From: Scilla litardierei
Taxonomy: Eukaryota; Streptophyta; Magnoliopsida; Asparagales; Asparagaceae
Assembly (NCBI GenBank): GCA_030789695.1
Contig: CM061130.1
Coordinates: 10,841,860-10,905,859 of the forward strand
Direction of reading: 5' to 3'
Length of the DNA: 64,000 bases
Below the pieces are notes generated by a model, which was not told where the DNA came from, made no database searches, and worked only from the letters and a program-made list of their open reading frames with translations. Shown here piece after piece: positions 11,309 through 20,641 of this stretch (the stretch's first letter is position 1; each line of letters starts with the position of its first letter). The position numbers and the translations under genes were made by a program.

Positions 11309-12942
11309 ATGGCTCGTACACGTATCCCGATCACTCCCTCTGGCCCTTCGCCCATGACCATCGATTCGCCACCCTCGGACCCCCCACCTCTGAAACGCCG
11401 ATCTAAGACTACCCAGCCCTCCTCGTCGTCGCCTCCTCTCAAGCGGAAGAGGACGACGACAATGAAGCCTAGAGCACAACATAAGCCCAAGCCCAAGCTA
11501 CTTGCGTCTCCCTCTTCTTTCCATACTCCTACGGATTCCGATACAGAGTTCAGACCCGAGACTGAGACTCATAGGGAACCCACTCCTCCTACCCATCCTG
11601 AGTCTAGCTCCCGACCTCATACATCTACCCGTAAGCCTAAGGGAAAGGCTCCGATGCCGGTAGGCGGTGTCGATATCTCGTTGTGTCGCGATGACCCTTT
11701 GTGTCTCGCGGCTTACAACCGTATCGAACACTGCCCACTGCTTCTGGAGCATTTCGTCCAGTTTAGTGACTTCCTAGGCCTCGCCGATCTTCTTTCGTCC
11801 TCCGGTCTTCTCGATTACCTTCGATATGACCCGAAGGCGAACCCTCACCCCTACCCTCGCCTAGTAAAACTTTTCTATGCCAATAGGATCCGGGGTTAGT
11901 ACGATGCGACCCACTCTGTTGAGACGACTGTTTTGGGGACTCATATAGTCCTCACGGCAGAAATCTTAGGAGAGATTTTGGGTATGTCCTCGTCTGGCCT
12001 CCTCCCCTCTGACATTTCTGTTGATGATATCACCTCCCTTGATCAGGTCGTCCTCTCTCAGATTTTCCACCAGATCCCTGCCGCCATGATTGGCGTTCCC
12101 TCCAAATCCTTCAAGCCTAACACCTGGGTCCTCAATTTGATTCTGAAGTCGTGCTTGCTTCCCAAGTACGGCTCCTCCTCTCTGCCGTCCCAGCCCTTCT
12201 TGAAGTTGATTTATGCTATTTTCATGGGGAGCTCGCTTAACTGGGCTCGCATTATACTCGATAATATGGACTCTTTCGAGTGTATTCGCAAGTCCACGAA
12301 GTCGGCTCATATTCCTTTCCCATGCCTCCTGACACTCGTTTTTCGCCACTTCCGTGTCACGTTGCCTCATGATGAAGAGCGTCCTCTCGGTCCCCCCTGA
12401 ACGCGACGGCCGTCAAGAAATCTCTTGCGGCACTCCGTCACGTTCAGAGGTCGACCCCTTCAGCGGTAGCCTCAGCCTCAGCCTCTGCCTCTGCCTCTGC
12501 TGCTCCCTCTTCCACTCTTGCCGAGCTCGTTCGTGTTGTGCGGCGTTTGGAGTCTCGTCAGGCTCGTTCTTAGGAGATTCTCTGCCATATAGCTCGTCAC
12601 CATGATATTAAGATCCCTCCGTCTTTTTCTGACGAGGATGAGTTGGACGAGGAGGATATTGAGGAGCTTTGTCGTGTTTCTACTCGTGCCCCCGAGGGCA
12701 CTTCTGGTGCTGCTGCTGTCTCCTCTGCTGGTGACCCCGAGAGTACTCCTGTTGCCACCACACCTGCGATGGATACTACGACTGGTGCTCCCGAGGCCAC
12801 TACCGTCGCTGCTCCTGAGATCGTCTCTTCTGCCGTGCCTGAGACTTCTACCGTCGCTCCCGTTGACCTTCCCGCTGATCTAGTTACCACCTTCGCTCCT
12901 GTAGAGCCTGCAGTTGCTTCTGATCCTCCCGCTGCCTCTTGA
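11309..12942 (+). pseudogene. Sirevirus extra (env-position) ORF, plant transposon protein-like
   Basis: About 545 codons in the position where Sireviruses carry their so-called env-like ORF. The N-terminus is Pro/Ser/Lys-rich and basic (about residues 1-110). A globular middle starts at CLAAYNRIEHCPLLLEHF and includes NTWVLNLILKSCLLPKYGS and a Phe/Leu-rich segment; it resembles the 'putative plant transposon protein' family, judged from memory. A Ser/Ala repeat, a short helical segment and an acidic DEDELDEEDIEEL stretch follow, then a Thr/Ala/Pro-rich tail. I see no signal peptide or clear transmembrane segment, so an envelope role is unsupported. Lesions: TAG 11897-11899, a lost base in the C-run 12392-12397, and TAG 12571-12573. 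Confidence 0.65.
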
Positions 12943-13904
12943 GCTTCTTTGAGGTCTCTCCCGATGCACATTGGATGACATATCTAGTTGTGAGAGAGAT
13001 TGGGTAGGATAGTGAGGGTGGCTATTTTTTTTGGATCATTTTGATGATGTATCTTGATGTATTTTGATGATGTTGTATATTTTGTGTCACTCTGATTTCT
13101 GTGAGATATGATGCTATATTTTGTGCCCCGATCGTTGGATCATTGTTTTGTATGTCAGTGATGTATATTTTTGATGTACTCTGGTTCATATTATATATAT
13201 ATATATATACATCGCAGTTGACATTTCATTCTATTGTGCACATTATATAATGTTTTTTATGTCTCTGATGTTTGATTTCGTCGCTCGACGAAAATAACTT
13301 GGTTTAATAGAAATTTCTTCTATGAAAACATAGAATTGTTTTCCATGCACTAAATTAACCAAGAATGTTGATATTGGAGAGTATATTCCATAACTCAATC
13401 CGTAAAATTGATTTGAGTTTTTGATGATTTCGTTTTATGATTTTTGACTATGGTATCATTGACACGCCTTGATTTTATTCGTATTTTTCTTTGGTGTCAC
13501 TTGAACCGTCGTCGTATTCTACGACTCCCGTGCTTTTATTTGAAGCCATTGTTGTTGTCATTGATCTCCTCTCGCTCTTTTTGCTAATGCCAAAGGGGGA
13601 GAGATATAATAATAACGATGTGCTAAATGATAATTTAAAGCATTATTCCAAGAATCTAATTTGATATGTTAGATTCAGGGGGAGTTAAGATATATAAATG
13701 GATTTTCAAATCCGATATTTCAATAACCAACATTTGGTATTCGATATTTCAATAATCGATTCTCATTTATATACTTTACTCATCTGCTTGATGCATATTA
13801 TTATTGTTTAATTTGGAATTAACGTGTCATCAATGCAGGGGGAGTAAGTAAATTTCATTTGAATTATTATTTTTGATTATTATTTATGTTGTTTTGTCAT
13901 CACC
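12943..13904 (+). other. Sirevirus 3' noncoding region with repeated GGGGGAG tracts
   Basis: AT-rich with no open frame. It contains an (AT)n run at 13192-13209 and three PPT-like motifs (near 13594, 13678 and 13838) before the true PPT. Each is preceded by sequence rich in ATG/GTCATC words. Such reiterated purine tracts are characteristic of Sireviruses. Confidence 0.7.
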
Positions 13905-13918
13905 AAAAAGGGGGAGAA
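13905..13918 (+). other. Polypurine tract, Sirevirus copy 1
   Basis: AAAAAGGGGGAGAA directly abuts the 3' LTR start at 13919. It is preceded by TTGTCATCACC, the usual Sirevirus context. It would prime plus-strand synthesis. Confidence 0.9.
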
Positions 13919-15791
13919 TGTTGGATATTGGACTCCCCGGATTTGGTTTTGGATGATGAACAAACATAAACATATCGTGAACTAACACTTTGTGAGCGCA
14001 GTTATGGAGATCGTCGCCAAATTCATTTGAATATCAATTAAGACGTCTCAAGACTTCTCAAAGCACGTGATCGTATGCCTAAAGCTTCGTTGAAGCTTTT
14101 GGACCATTTTAGAAGTCATGAAGATTCGATTGAAGCTTTTGAAGACGGTATCGTCAAGTTTTTATTTATAGTCTTTAAGCTTCTTTCGTAGAATGTTAAG
14201 CCTTGAGTAGGTCTTACGGTTTAAATCTTCATAACGCTCATATCTTAGCTCTAGGATCTTAGTTGAAGTCCATACAAACTTTCCCGAAGCATCGCGCTTC
14301 GATTCGTGACTTCTTGTGCATGTTAGTTGGTTCAAGAAGAAGAACTGACCGACTAGATGGTGATCTAGTCGGTCGGTAAATCTTCTTGGACCGACTAGTT
14401 TCAGTCAGTCATTTTCAAGCTCGTTACTGTTTACAGTTAGTCGGTCTACGTTGACTCACCGACCGACTAGTTTGTGAACTAGTCGGTTAGTGATGCTTCT
14501 GTGACCGACTAGTTGAGCTTTCTCTGTTCATGCAATTTTGAGCCTGAGCTACTGTTTATCATTAGTCGGTCTGTGTTCATTAATCGACCGACTAGTTGAT
14601 GAACTAGTCGGTCAACTTTCCTTCTTGGACCGACTAGTTGAGTTTTACTGTACATGCCAATTTTCACCTAACTTACTGTTTATCGTTAGTCGGTCTATGC
14701 ACATTTGGCGACCGACTAGTTGATGAGCTAGTCGGTCAACATTTGTTCTTGGACCGACTAAATCAATTTGTGCTCAGACTTCAGTTTTATCTGTTAGTCG
14801 GTCTCAGTTGAGTAACTGACCGACTAGTTATGAAACTAGTTGGTCAGCTACTCTTCTTGGACCGACTAGTTCCTTTTGTCTGTGCTTCAACCTTTTGGCT
14901 GTTCTTCCATTAGTCGGTCTACGTTGATTGACCGACCGACTAGTTAATGAACTAGTCGATCGGTGGTTGTTCTTTGACCGACTAGTTGGGTTCAGAAAAG
15001 AGCCGTTGGAGCATTTAATGACTCGAATTTCTTTCTCTCTCTCCTCTATCCTATATATACTTGATGGGCTGCATTCATTACAGTCAAGGTTGATATTATT
15101 CCAAGTTTAGAGATCAAGAGAAATCATTCCAAGCTCATTCAAAGCTCTTTCATTCCATTCAATAATCTCTCCCCACTCTTACTTCCAAAGAGAGATTCAT
15201 TGAGTGTGAAGCCTTCCAAGCCAAGTGCTTGATCCTAGGTCACCAACATCCCCATAGCTCTCCATCGCTGATCTACATCTTGGAGCTAGGGTTTGGTGCC
15301 ACTTCTTCTTCCTCAAAATCATCTTTGCCCTAATTCGTAAGCATTACTCAAGGCATATGTATTTTGTCGGTAAGAAGTTTCTATTTCATTTACTTTCATA
15401 TTGTAAGTTTCACTCTTGGTTATGAGAGTGTGGTTGTGATCCCGGGTTGTGGGAGTCACAAATTACTTTGTGTATGATTTGACTTGTGAAGGTTTTTCAC
15501 AAGTATTTCATAGTGGAAATCTTGAGTTAGGGTTGCTAACTCGAGTATCCGGATGGGATCCGGGTGGTTGGGACGTAGGATCACCGGGAACAAGTCGGGG
15601 AGACTTGGGTGGATCCGAACCCAGTAATATCGTTGTTTGCGATTGTTTCTTTGTTGTCTAACATTTACATTTCCGCATTTTCCGCATTGTTTGGTAGAGT
15701 TTGCAAGTAATTAGGAATTAGCCTTTAATTATTTTAAAGTACTATTCACCCCCCCTCTAGTACTTGTGCAGTAGCTTAGCAGGGCATTACA
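13919..15791 (+). repeat. 3' LTR of Sirevirus copy 1
   Basis: 1873 bp, matching 3216-5090 with scattered substitutions. It contains the palindrome array at about 14345-14990 and a TATA box at 15051-15060. It ends in GGGCATTACA, followed by TSD gtaac (15792-15796). Confidence 0.92.
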
Positions 15792-15796
15792 GTAAC

Positions 15797-16292
15797 GACC
15801 CGCTCTCGGGGGACCATTACTTATTTGATTTATTTATAGGTCTTCAATTTACCAGTGAAATCAATATAGCCACGATGCAGAGACATACAATAATACTCAA
15901 ACCAGCATACATTATTACAGTCCATAAATTAAAATTACAACACCAAACAACTCTCTCTCACCACATACATGGAAGGTAATACAGAAAGGAAGTGTGGAAA
16001 GGAAATATATAACATGGTACACACACCAACCCAAACCACTAGAAGTCTGTAGTCTTCGAGTCAAACTCTGGCTCCCCAAAACTCAGGGGCTGCTTCTGCG
16101 ATCTGTTCGTCGGCTGCCGGTGCCATAAACAGAACCGAAGGTAAGTCACAACAAGTCTAAACATAGAAAAGAAGCAGTGTATAAGTATGATAAAAAGTAA
16201 CTACGTACGAGTAACCAGCGTGAAAAGTAAAGTACTGAGCAACAACTGTACATAACTGAGTAGTAAAGGTAAACAGAACTGAAAAGGAGAGA
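15797..16292 (-). mobile_element. Inner solo LTR, second segment
   Basis: Starting GACCCGCTCTCGGGGG, it continues the TGTAAC at 3210-3215 once the Sirevirus and one TSD copy are removed, and it parallels 1327 onward. It stops at AGAGA (16288-16292), the TSD of the gypsy tandem, and resumes at 45587. Confidence 0.85.
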
Positions 16293-17079
16293 TGTAACGG
16301 TCGGTTTTCGATCGTACTTTCTTTGTGCACGTGCTCTTGATCGTGCACGTGTTTATTTTAGACTCTATTTGATTTTGAATATTATTGTGTGAGATGTTGA
16401 CGTGATCGTCTCTGAGAGTATTAGATTGTAGAACAACTTTGAAACGACATATCTCGAGTCGTTCTTCCGCGATACTATCTTAATTGATGTGACGTCACGA
16501 CTTTCTGTTTTGACGCGAGATGTTTCTATTTTTAGTTTCGTCTCTCGACGTCAAAATTTAGATCCGTCTTCTTCACTCTCTTTCTTTCGTCGCCCCGATC
16601 ACCCCATAATTATTTTATAATTTTTAGGCTTAATTTGATCTATTTTCCATTTTTAGTAAGTTTTAAATAATTTAAAAACCTATTTGTATAAGTGTTTTAA
16701 TTATAATAAAATTCCTATATTATAATAACGCCCTAAATAATTTTCTGACCAAATTTCAAAATTTTAGGTCGCACCCATCCTTGTGTGAGGGTGAGGAGAG
16801 TAAAATTTGATTTATTTTAATTTTTAAATTATTTAAATTATTTTTCTTAAACCCTAGACCTAACCCTAACTCTTTACTATTTAAATAAACCCTAGGCTAG
16901 GTTATTTTCGCAGCCACTCAACCCTAGCCGTCAAAAACACCCTCCTAAGCTTCGTCGCAACGTTGCGACAGCCGCCCTCGTGCACGAACGACAGCCGCCC
17001 CCGCATTTCTCGTGCACGACCGGTGCCCACTCCCGCATCACCCGCTTGCAGCGCATCCGCTGCAAGCCCCCCGCAGTCA

Positions 17080-17405
17080 CCCGCTCTGACCGAGAGCAAT
17101 GCTCAGTCAGACCGACGCCCCACTCCGCACCCCGCTCCGCTCCGCACCCCGCACCGTTGCAACCCCCGCCTCAGTGTCTGACCGAAGCCTTCGCCCGCAC
17201 CGACCGAGAGAGCCGCTCCGCATCGCCCCAAGCGCTGCATGCCCGCACCCGCCGTGTCCGACCGAGAGATCCGCTCGGTCTGACCGAGGGAAATCCCTCG
17301 CACCGCACCAAGGCCGCCTCTGCTACGCTGCAACTTGCCCGACCGAGAGTTTCTCTCGGTCTGACCGAGTGAAACCGCCGCACCGGCCGTGTCTGACCGA
17401 CGGCC
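17080..17405 (+). promoter_or_regulatory. GACCGAG/CTCGGTC palindrome cluster in gypsy LTR leader
   Basis: Repeated inverted pairs, the cleanest being GACCGAGAG-TTT-CTCTCGGTC at 17341-17361 (9-bp stem). Equivalent clusters are at 24890-25205 (LTR2), 36895-37330 and 39380-39810 (the coding-free element). It lies downstream of the presumed TATA, so it would be transcribed. Confidence 0.6.
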
Positions 17406-18280
17406 GTTCGTCGCAACTTTGATTCTTCCACACCAACTATTTTTGTGGGCCCCCCAAGTCCTCTAGTGGTGTTTTGGGTCCCCCATTGACCCCTAGCACT
17501 GCTGTGTGCCCCACTTGGGTGTGCTACTTCGCGGATTTGCCGTCTAGGACGTTACGACACGTCGTAGGCCTTCGTCGCAAGTTCCAGCTTTTGGGAAATC
17601 ATGCGTGGACCAGATTTAACGCTGAGGAGTTTTCCGTTCAGACACGACTTCCATTCTACGTCGAACTCCGGTTAAGGTTGGTTCCCCGAAACTTGTAGAA
17701 ACCCCCACAATAGCTGATTAAACCCTAAACTAAAAATCAACAATTTGAACTAAAATTTATTTTCCAGCACCAGTAAAACGTTGTACAAATCTAAAAAATC
17801 GACGCATGGACTTTGTTGACTGTGCACATAGGATTAGATCGTCAATTAGGCTGAAACATCAAAATGTGGCTTTTGACGAATAGGATAGTCCCGATAACCT
17901 AGAAACGAACCCTAATAGGATTTGATGAAATTGAGACCTGACACCGTCGCCACGGCACTATTTCAGACGGACTACCGTGGACGAGACGCTTGGACGAGAC
18001 GCTTCGAGAGGACGACACCCTCGCCATTGTAGGAAAGTGTATCCACTTGCACTTTTGGCCGTGCTTAGGCCTTAGTTGGTTAGAACTAATAACTGTGAAC
18101 AAACAGAACCGGACGTGAAATGATAGCGTCCGGGACGACTCCTGACGGCTCAGACTTGACGACGAAGTCTGAGCCTGACAAAAACAACTTTTGATATCGT
18201 AGGGCTATCATGTGTGTGCGTGTGTGTGTGGACACCCTAGAATAACCCTTCCTGTCTTGTCACGTCCCGTCCCGTCTTGC

Positions 18281-18440
18281 ACAGCATGCGGGCAATAGGG
18301 CACTCTCCGAGTGATCACTTGTACTGATTCACAGCCTGCGGGCAATAGGGCACTCTCCAAGCTAGAGAGAGTGATCCCTTATACTAATACACAGCCTGTG
18401 GGCAATAGGGCACTCGCCAAGCTAGAGCGAGTGATCCCTT
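18281..18440 (+). repeat. Triplicated ~60-bp repeat with hairpins
   Basis: Three units beginning CACAGC.TG.GGGCAATAGGG. Each contains a stem: 18301-18313, 18351-18373 and 18411-18433. The second and third stems (CACTCTC/GAGAGTG and CACTCGC/GCGAGTG) differ by a paired T-A to G-C change. The same repeats are at 35292-35452 and 44602-44761. Confidence 0.75.
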
Positions 18441-18781
18441 GTATTGTTTGTCTTGTCTTGTCTTCCTTGGGGTTTGGGGTTGGGTTGAGCGTGCTCACGG
18501 CAAGAGGGTCTGATCCCCCTCGAACCGTAAGGCGTGAACCCTTTCGTGTCTCACTTGTCTTATCTCGTCTTGTCCCGTCACATCCCGACTTGTCATGACA
18601 CCTGTAGGTTAGTCCTGTAGTTGGTAGCACACGCTACGACTACTACTTGCTGCGCTTTACTTTCCTGCTGCATTACTTCTTTTTGTTACTCAGTTATAAC
18701 CCCAGCATGCTAATCAACCAGTAAATCATTGTCAAAAAGTTGATACACTTGTAGTTTGGTCTAACCCTTTTTGTAGACCTT

Positions 18782-18822
18782 ACCTGACGTACAGTTCCTT
18801 CTTTTGGTGCTGTACGTCAGGT
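18782..18822 (+). other. 13-bp perfect hairpin in LTR
   Basis: ACCTGACGTACAG pairs with CTGTACGTCAGGT across a 15-nt CT/TG-rich loop. It is conserved at 35795-35835 and 45108-45148. A short acidic open stretch follows to the TAG at 18916-18918. Confidence 0.7.
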
Positions 18823-19259
18823 GTTGAGCCAGAGTACGTCGACGAGGTGGACTTGCCAGCAGACGGAGAGCCGCAGGATGTTGATCCGGAGTACGACCCA
18901 GAGGAGGACCAGAGTTAGAGGCCTCTCGTAGCTGATCCAGAGTTCTTTCTCAGTTTAGTTTGGGTGCGTAGCACTTTTTGTTTTCTTGACTAGGTTGGGT
19001 GCTTGCACCGGTAGTTTCTTTTTCTGCAGTTGTAGCCCTTCAGGTGTTTTAGACTCACAGTACCTTGGATGCTATGTTTGGAATAAAATGAAATGATATC
19101 TCTTTTCAATACTTTTATTGTTCCGTACTAACTTGCAGGGACCTGTTTCCTTCGTTTTAGAATACCACAGACGCTTATTGGGTCTGGGCTTTCAGTCCCG
19201 GCCTAAGCGGGCCTTAGTCACGCTTCGCCTCCGTCCTTTTTGGGAAGCGGGGCGTGACA

Positions 19260-19383
19260 GGTTTTAGTGGTGGCCCATGCAGGTCCCATCCTTCTGCGAA
19301 TACAGAACGATCAAAGTATTGAATTTCATTTTATTATCATCCAGTAATCGTACGAGTCTAATCTTTGTGTTTCTGTCAATAGG
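19260..19383 (+). other. Gypsy 5' leader and atypical primer site
   Basis: The LTR end is followed by GGTTTTAGTGGTGGCCCATGC. Only TGGT of the usual iMet site TGGTATCAGAGC is matched (19267 on). Copy 2 at 41596 has the same bases, so the change predates the tandem. Either the PBS uses another tRNA or the parent was already defective. Confidence 0.45.
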
Positions 19384-20530
19384 ATGGCAGGACGACGCGT
19401 TACCCGATCAGGGAACTCAGGCGATGGAGTTCCGGAGGACCAGGGCGGAGACTTCCATCAGTTTCTGGGTGTGATGAGGGAGATGCTGGATGTTCAGCAT
19501 CAGTTGGTTCAACAGTCCCAGCGTGCTGCCCAGGCTGTTCCAGTTGCACCACCACCCCCTCCGCCTGTCCCACGAGCTGCTCCAGGAGTGAAGCAGTTCA
19601 ACGAGCTCCAGCTGAGGACATTTTCGGGGAAGGAGGGACCCCTAGCTGCTGACGAGTGGATCCAGAGCATGGAGGAGAAGTTAGTTGCTGCGCAGATTCC
19701 TGACAATACCCGAGTGGAGATAGCGAAGATGCAGCTGATGGAGAATGCGAGGAACTGGTGGCGCATCGAGGAGAGGCATCTTGAGAAGCCAGTGGGATGG
19801 AAGACCTTCAGATCGATATTCAAGGGCAAGTATTTCACCAAGTCTGCTAGGAGGGAGCTGCTGAGCAAGTTTATAGATCTGAAGCAAGGGGATATGACTG
19901 TCGAGGAGTATGAAGCTGAGTTTGAGATGCTGAGCCGTTTTGCCCCTCATATGGTAAGGAAGGAGGAGAAGCGATCTGATCACTTTCGTCAGGGACTGCA
20001 TCCGAAGATTCCGGCTTCTATGTCTTCGACGAGTTTCACGACGATGAGGGAGGTGCTAGATGCTGCGAAGAATCATAAGATCATAGCTCTTCTACCTGAC
20101 CCTTCAGCTGATAAAGGGAAGCGTCCTATGGAGCAGTACCGGCCACCTGCTAGGCCGGTGATGAGGCCAGTTCAGACGGTACCATTCAAGAGGCCTGGAG
20201 CACCAGTTCAGATTTAGGGCAAGGGCCCGTGCCACTTCTGCGGAAAGCCTGGACATGTTCAGGCCACCTGTAGAAAGAAGATGGGACTATGCTTAGTTTG
20301 CAGAGATGCCTCACATGTAGCGAAGGATTGTCCGAGAGCTCGTCATGCTGTAGTTGGAGCGCCAACCCCGCTGCAGATGAGAGCGCCTGCCCCAATCCAG
20401 AGAGGACCTGTTGTATGTGGACCACCCTTGGTGCCATAGAAGCAGATGTTTCAGCGAGCAGCACAGCCCCAGAGGCCGGCGTATACCATGACAGCTATTG
20501 AGACTGAGGAGCTGGATGGAGTTATAGCAG
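19384..20530 (+). pseudogene. gag: Tekay-like gag, copy 1, stops before and after zinc knuckles
   Basis: ATG at 19384, MAGRRVTRSGNSG. A Pro-rich segment precedes the Retrotrans_gag capsid domain (about residues 75-200, with WIQSMEEKL, NWWRIEE, GKYFTKSARR and LKQGDMTVEEYEAEF). An in-frame TAG at 20215-20217 separates capsid from two CCHC knuckles (CHFCGKPGHVQATC and CLVCRDASHVAKDC). A second TAG at 20437-20439 is private: copy 2 reads CAG. The first TAG is present in both copies. The frame runs to GTTATAGCAG at 20530, where a candidate intron starts. Confidence 0.82.
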
Positions 20531-20641
20531 GTAACTCTTGATCCTAGTCTTTCATTTCATAGTTTAGATCTTATTATTTGTGTTGTTTGTTGACTTGTTT
20601 GTTAGAGTATCTTAGTTTGACCGTAGTCGTTTATATCTTAG
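20531..20641 (+). other. Candidate 111-nt intron between gag knuckles and protease
   Basis: GTAACTCTTG ... TATATCTTAG, T-rich with in-frame stops. Joining GTTATAGCA-G to GC-ACCATTCTA restores a continuous frame reading VIAGTIL into the protease. Copy 2 has the same 111 nt at 42864-42974 with a few substitutions. Plant-like composition and exact frame restoration argue for a spliced intron; transcript evidence is not available here. Confidence 0.6.

Larger units (their letters stand above)
3216..15791 (+). mobile_element. Sirevirus-type Ty1-copia element, full length, decayed
   Basis: A 12.6-kb element flanked by TSD gtaac (3211-3215 and 15792-15796). The order is 5' LTR, tRNA-Met-type PBS, gag, protease-integrase-RT-RNase H, a palindrome array, an extra ORF, a long 3' noncoding stretch with repeated GGGGGAG tracts, PPT, and 3' LTR. 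Integrase preceding RT marks it as copia. The long gag with coiled-coil extension, the post-pol ORF and repeated PPT-like tracts mark the Sirevirus group. The two LTRs look about 98% alike by eye, so insertion is fairly recent. Coding frames carry scattered stops and frameshifts, so this copy cannot make its own proteins. Confidence 0.9.
16293..19259 (+). repeat. LTR1 of the gypsy tandem
   Basis: From TGTAACGGTCGG to GGGGCGTGACA. Order: AT-rich U3 with GTGCACGTGC palindromes, AAACCCTA telo-box-like words (16850-16900), a weak TATA (ctatttaaataaac, 16878-16891), a GC-rich leader with GACCGAG palindromes (17080-17405), triplicated hairpin repeats (18281-18440), a 13-bp hairpin (18782-18822) and AATAAA at about 19081. 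Open frames in the GC-rich part are compositional, not genes. Confidence 0.9.

Noticed and set aside
11309..12942. Calling the extra ORF a true envelope gene
   Set aside because: No signal peptide, cleavage site or membrane anchor is visible; position alone is not enough.
16963..17431. Several overlapping open frames in the gypsy LTR
   Set aside because: GC-rich, palindrome-dense sequence opens most frames; the encoded residues are low complexity and not kept across the LTR copies.
18185..18235. GTGTGTGCG repeat as a functional microsatellite
   Set aside because: A short simple repeat of variable length in the three LTRs; nothing suggests a role.
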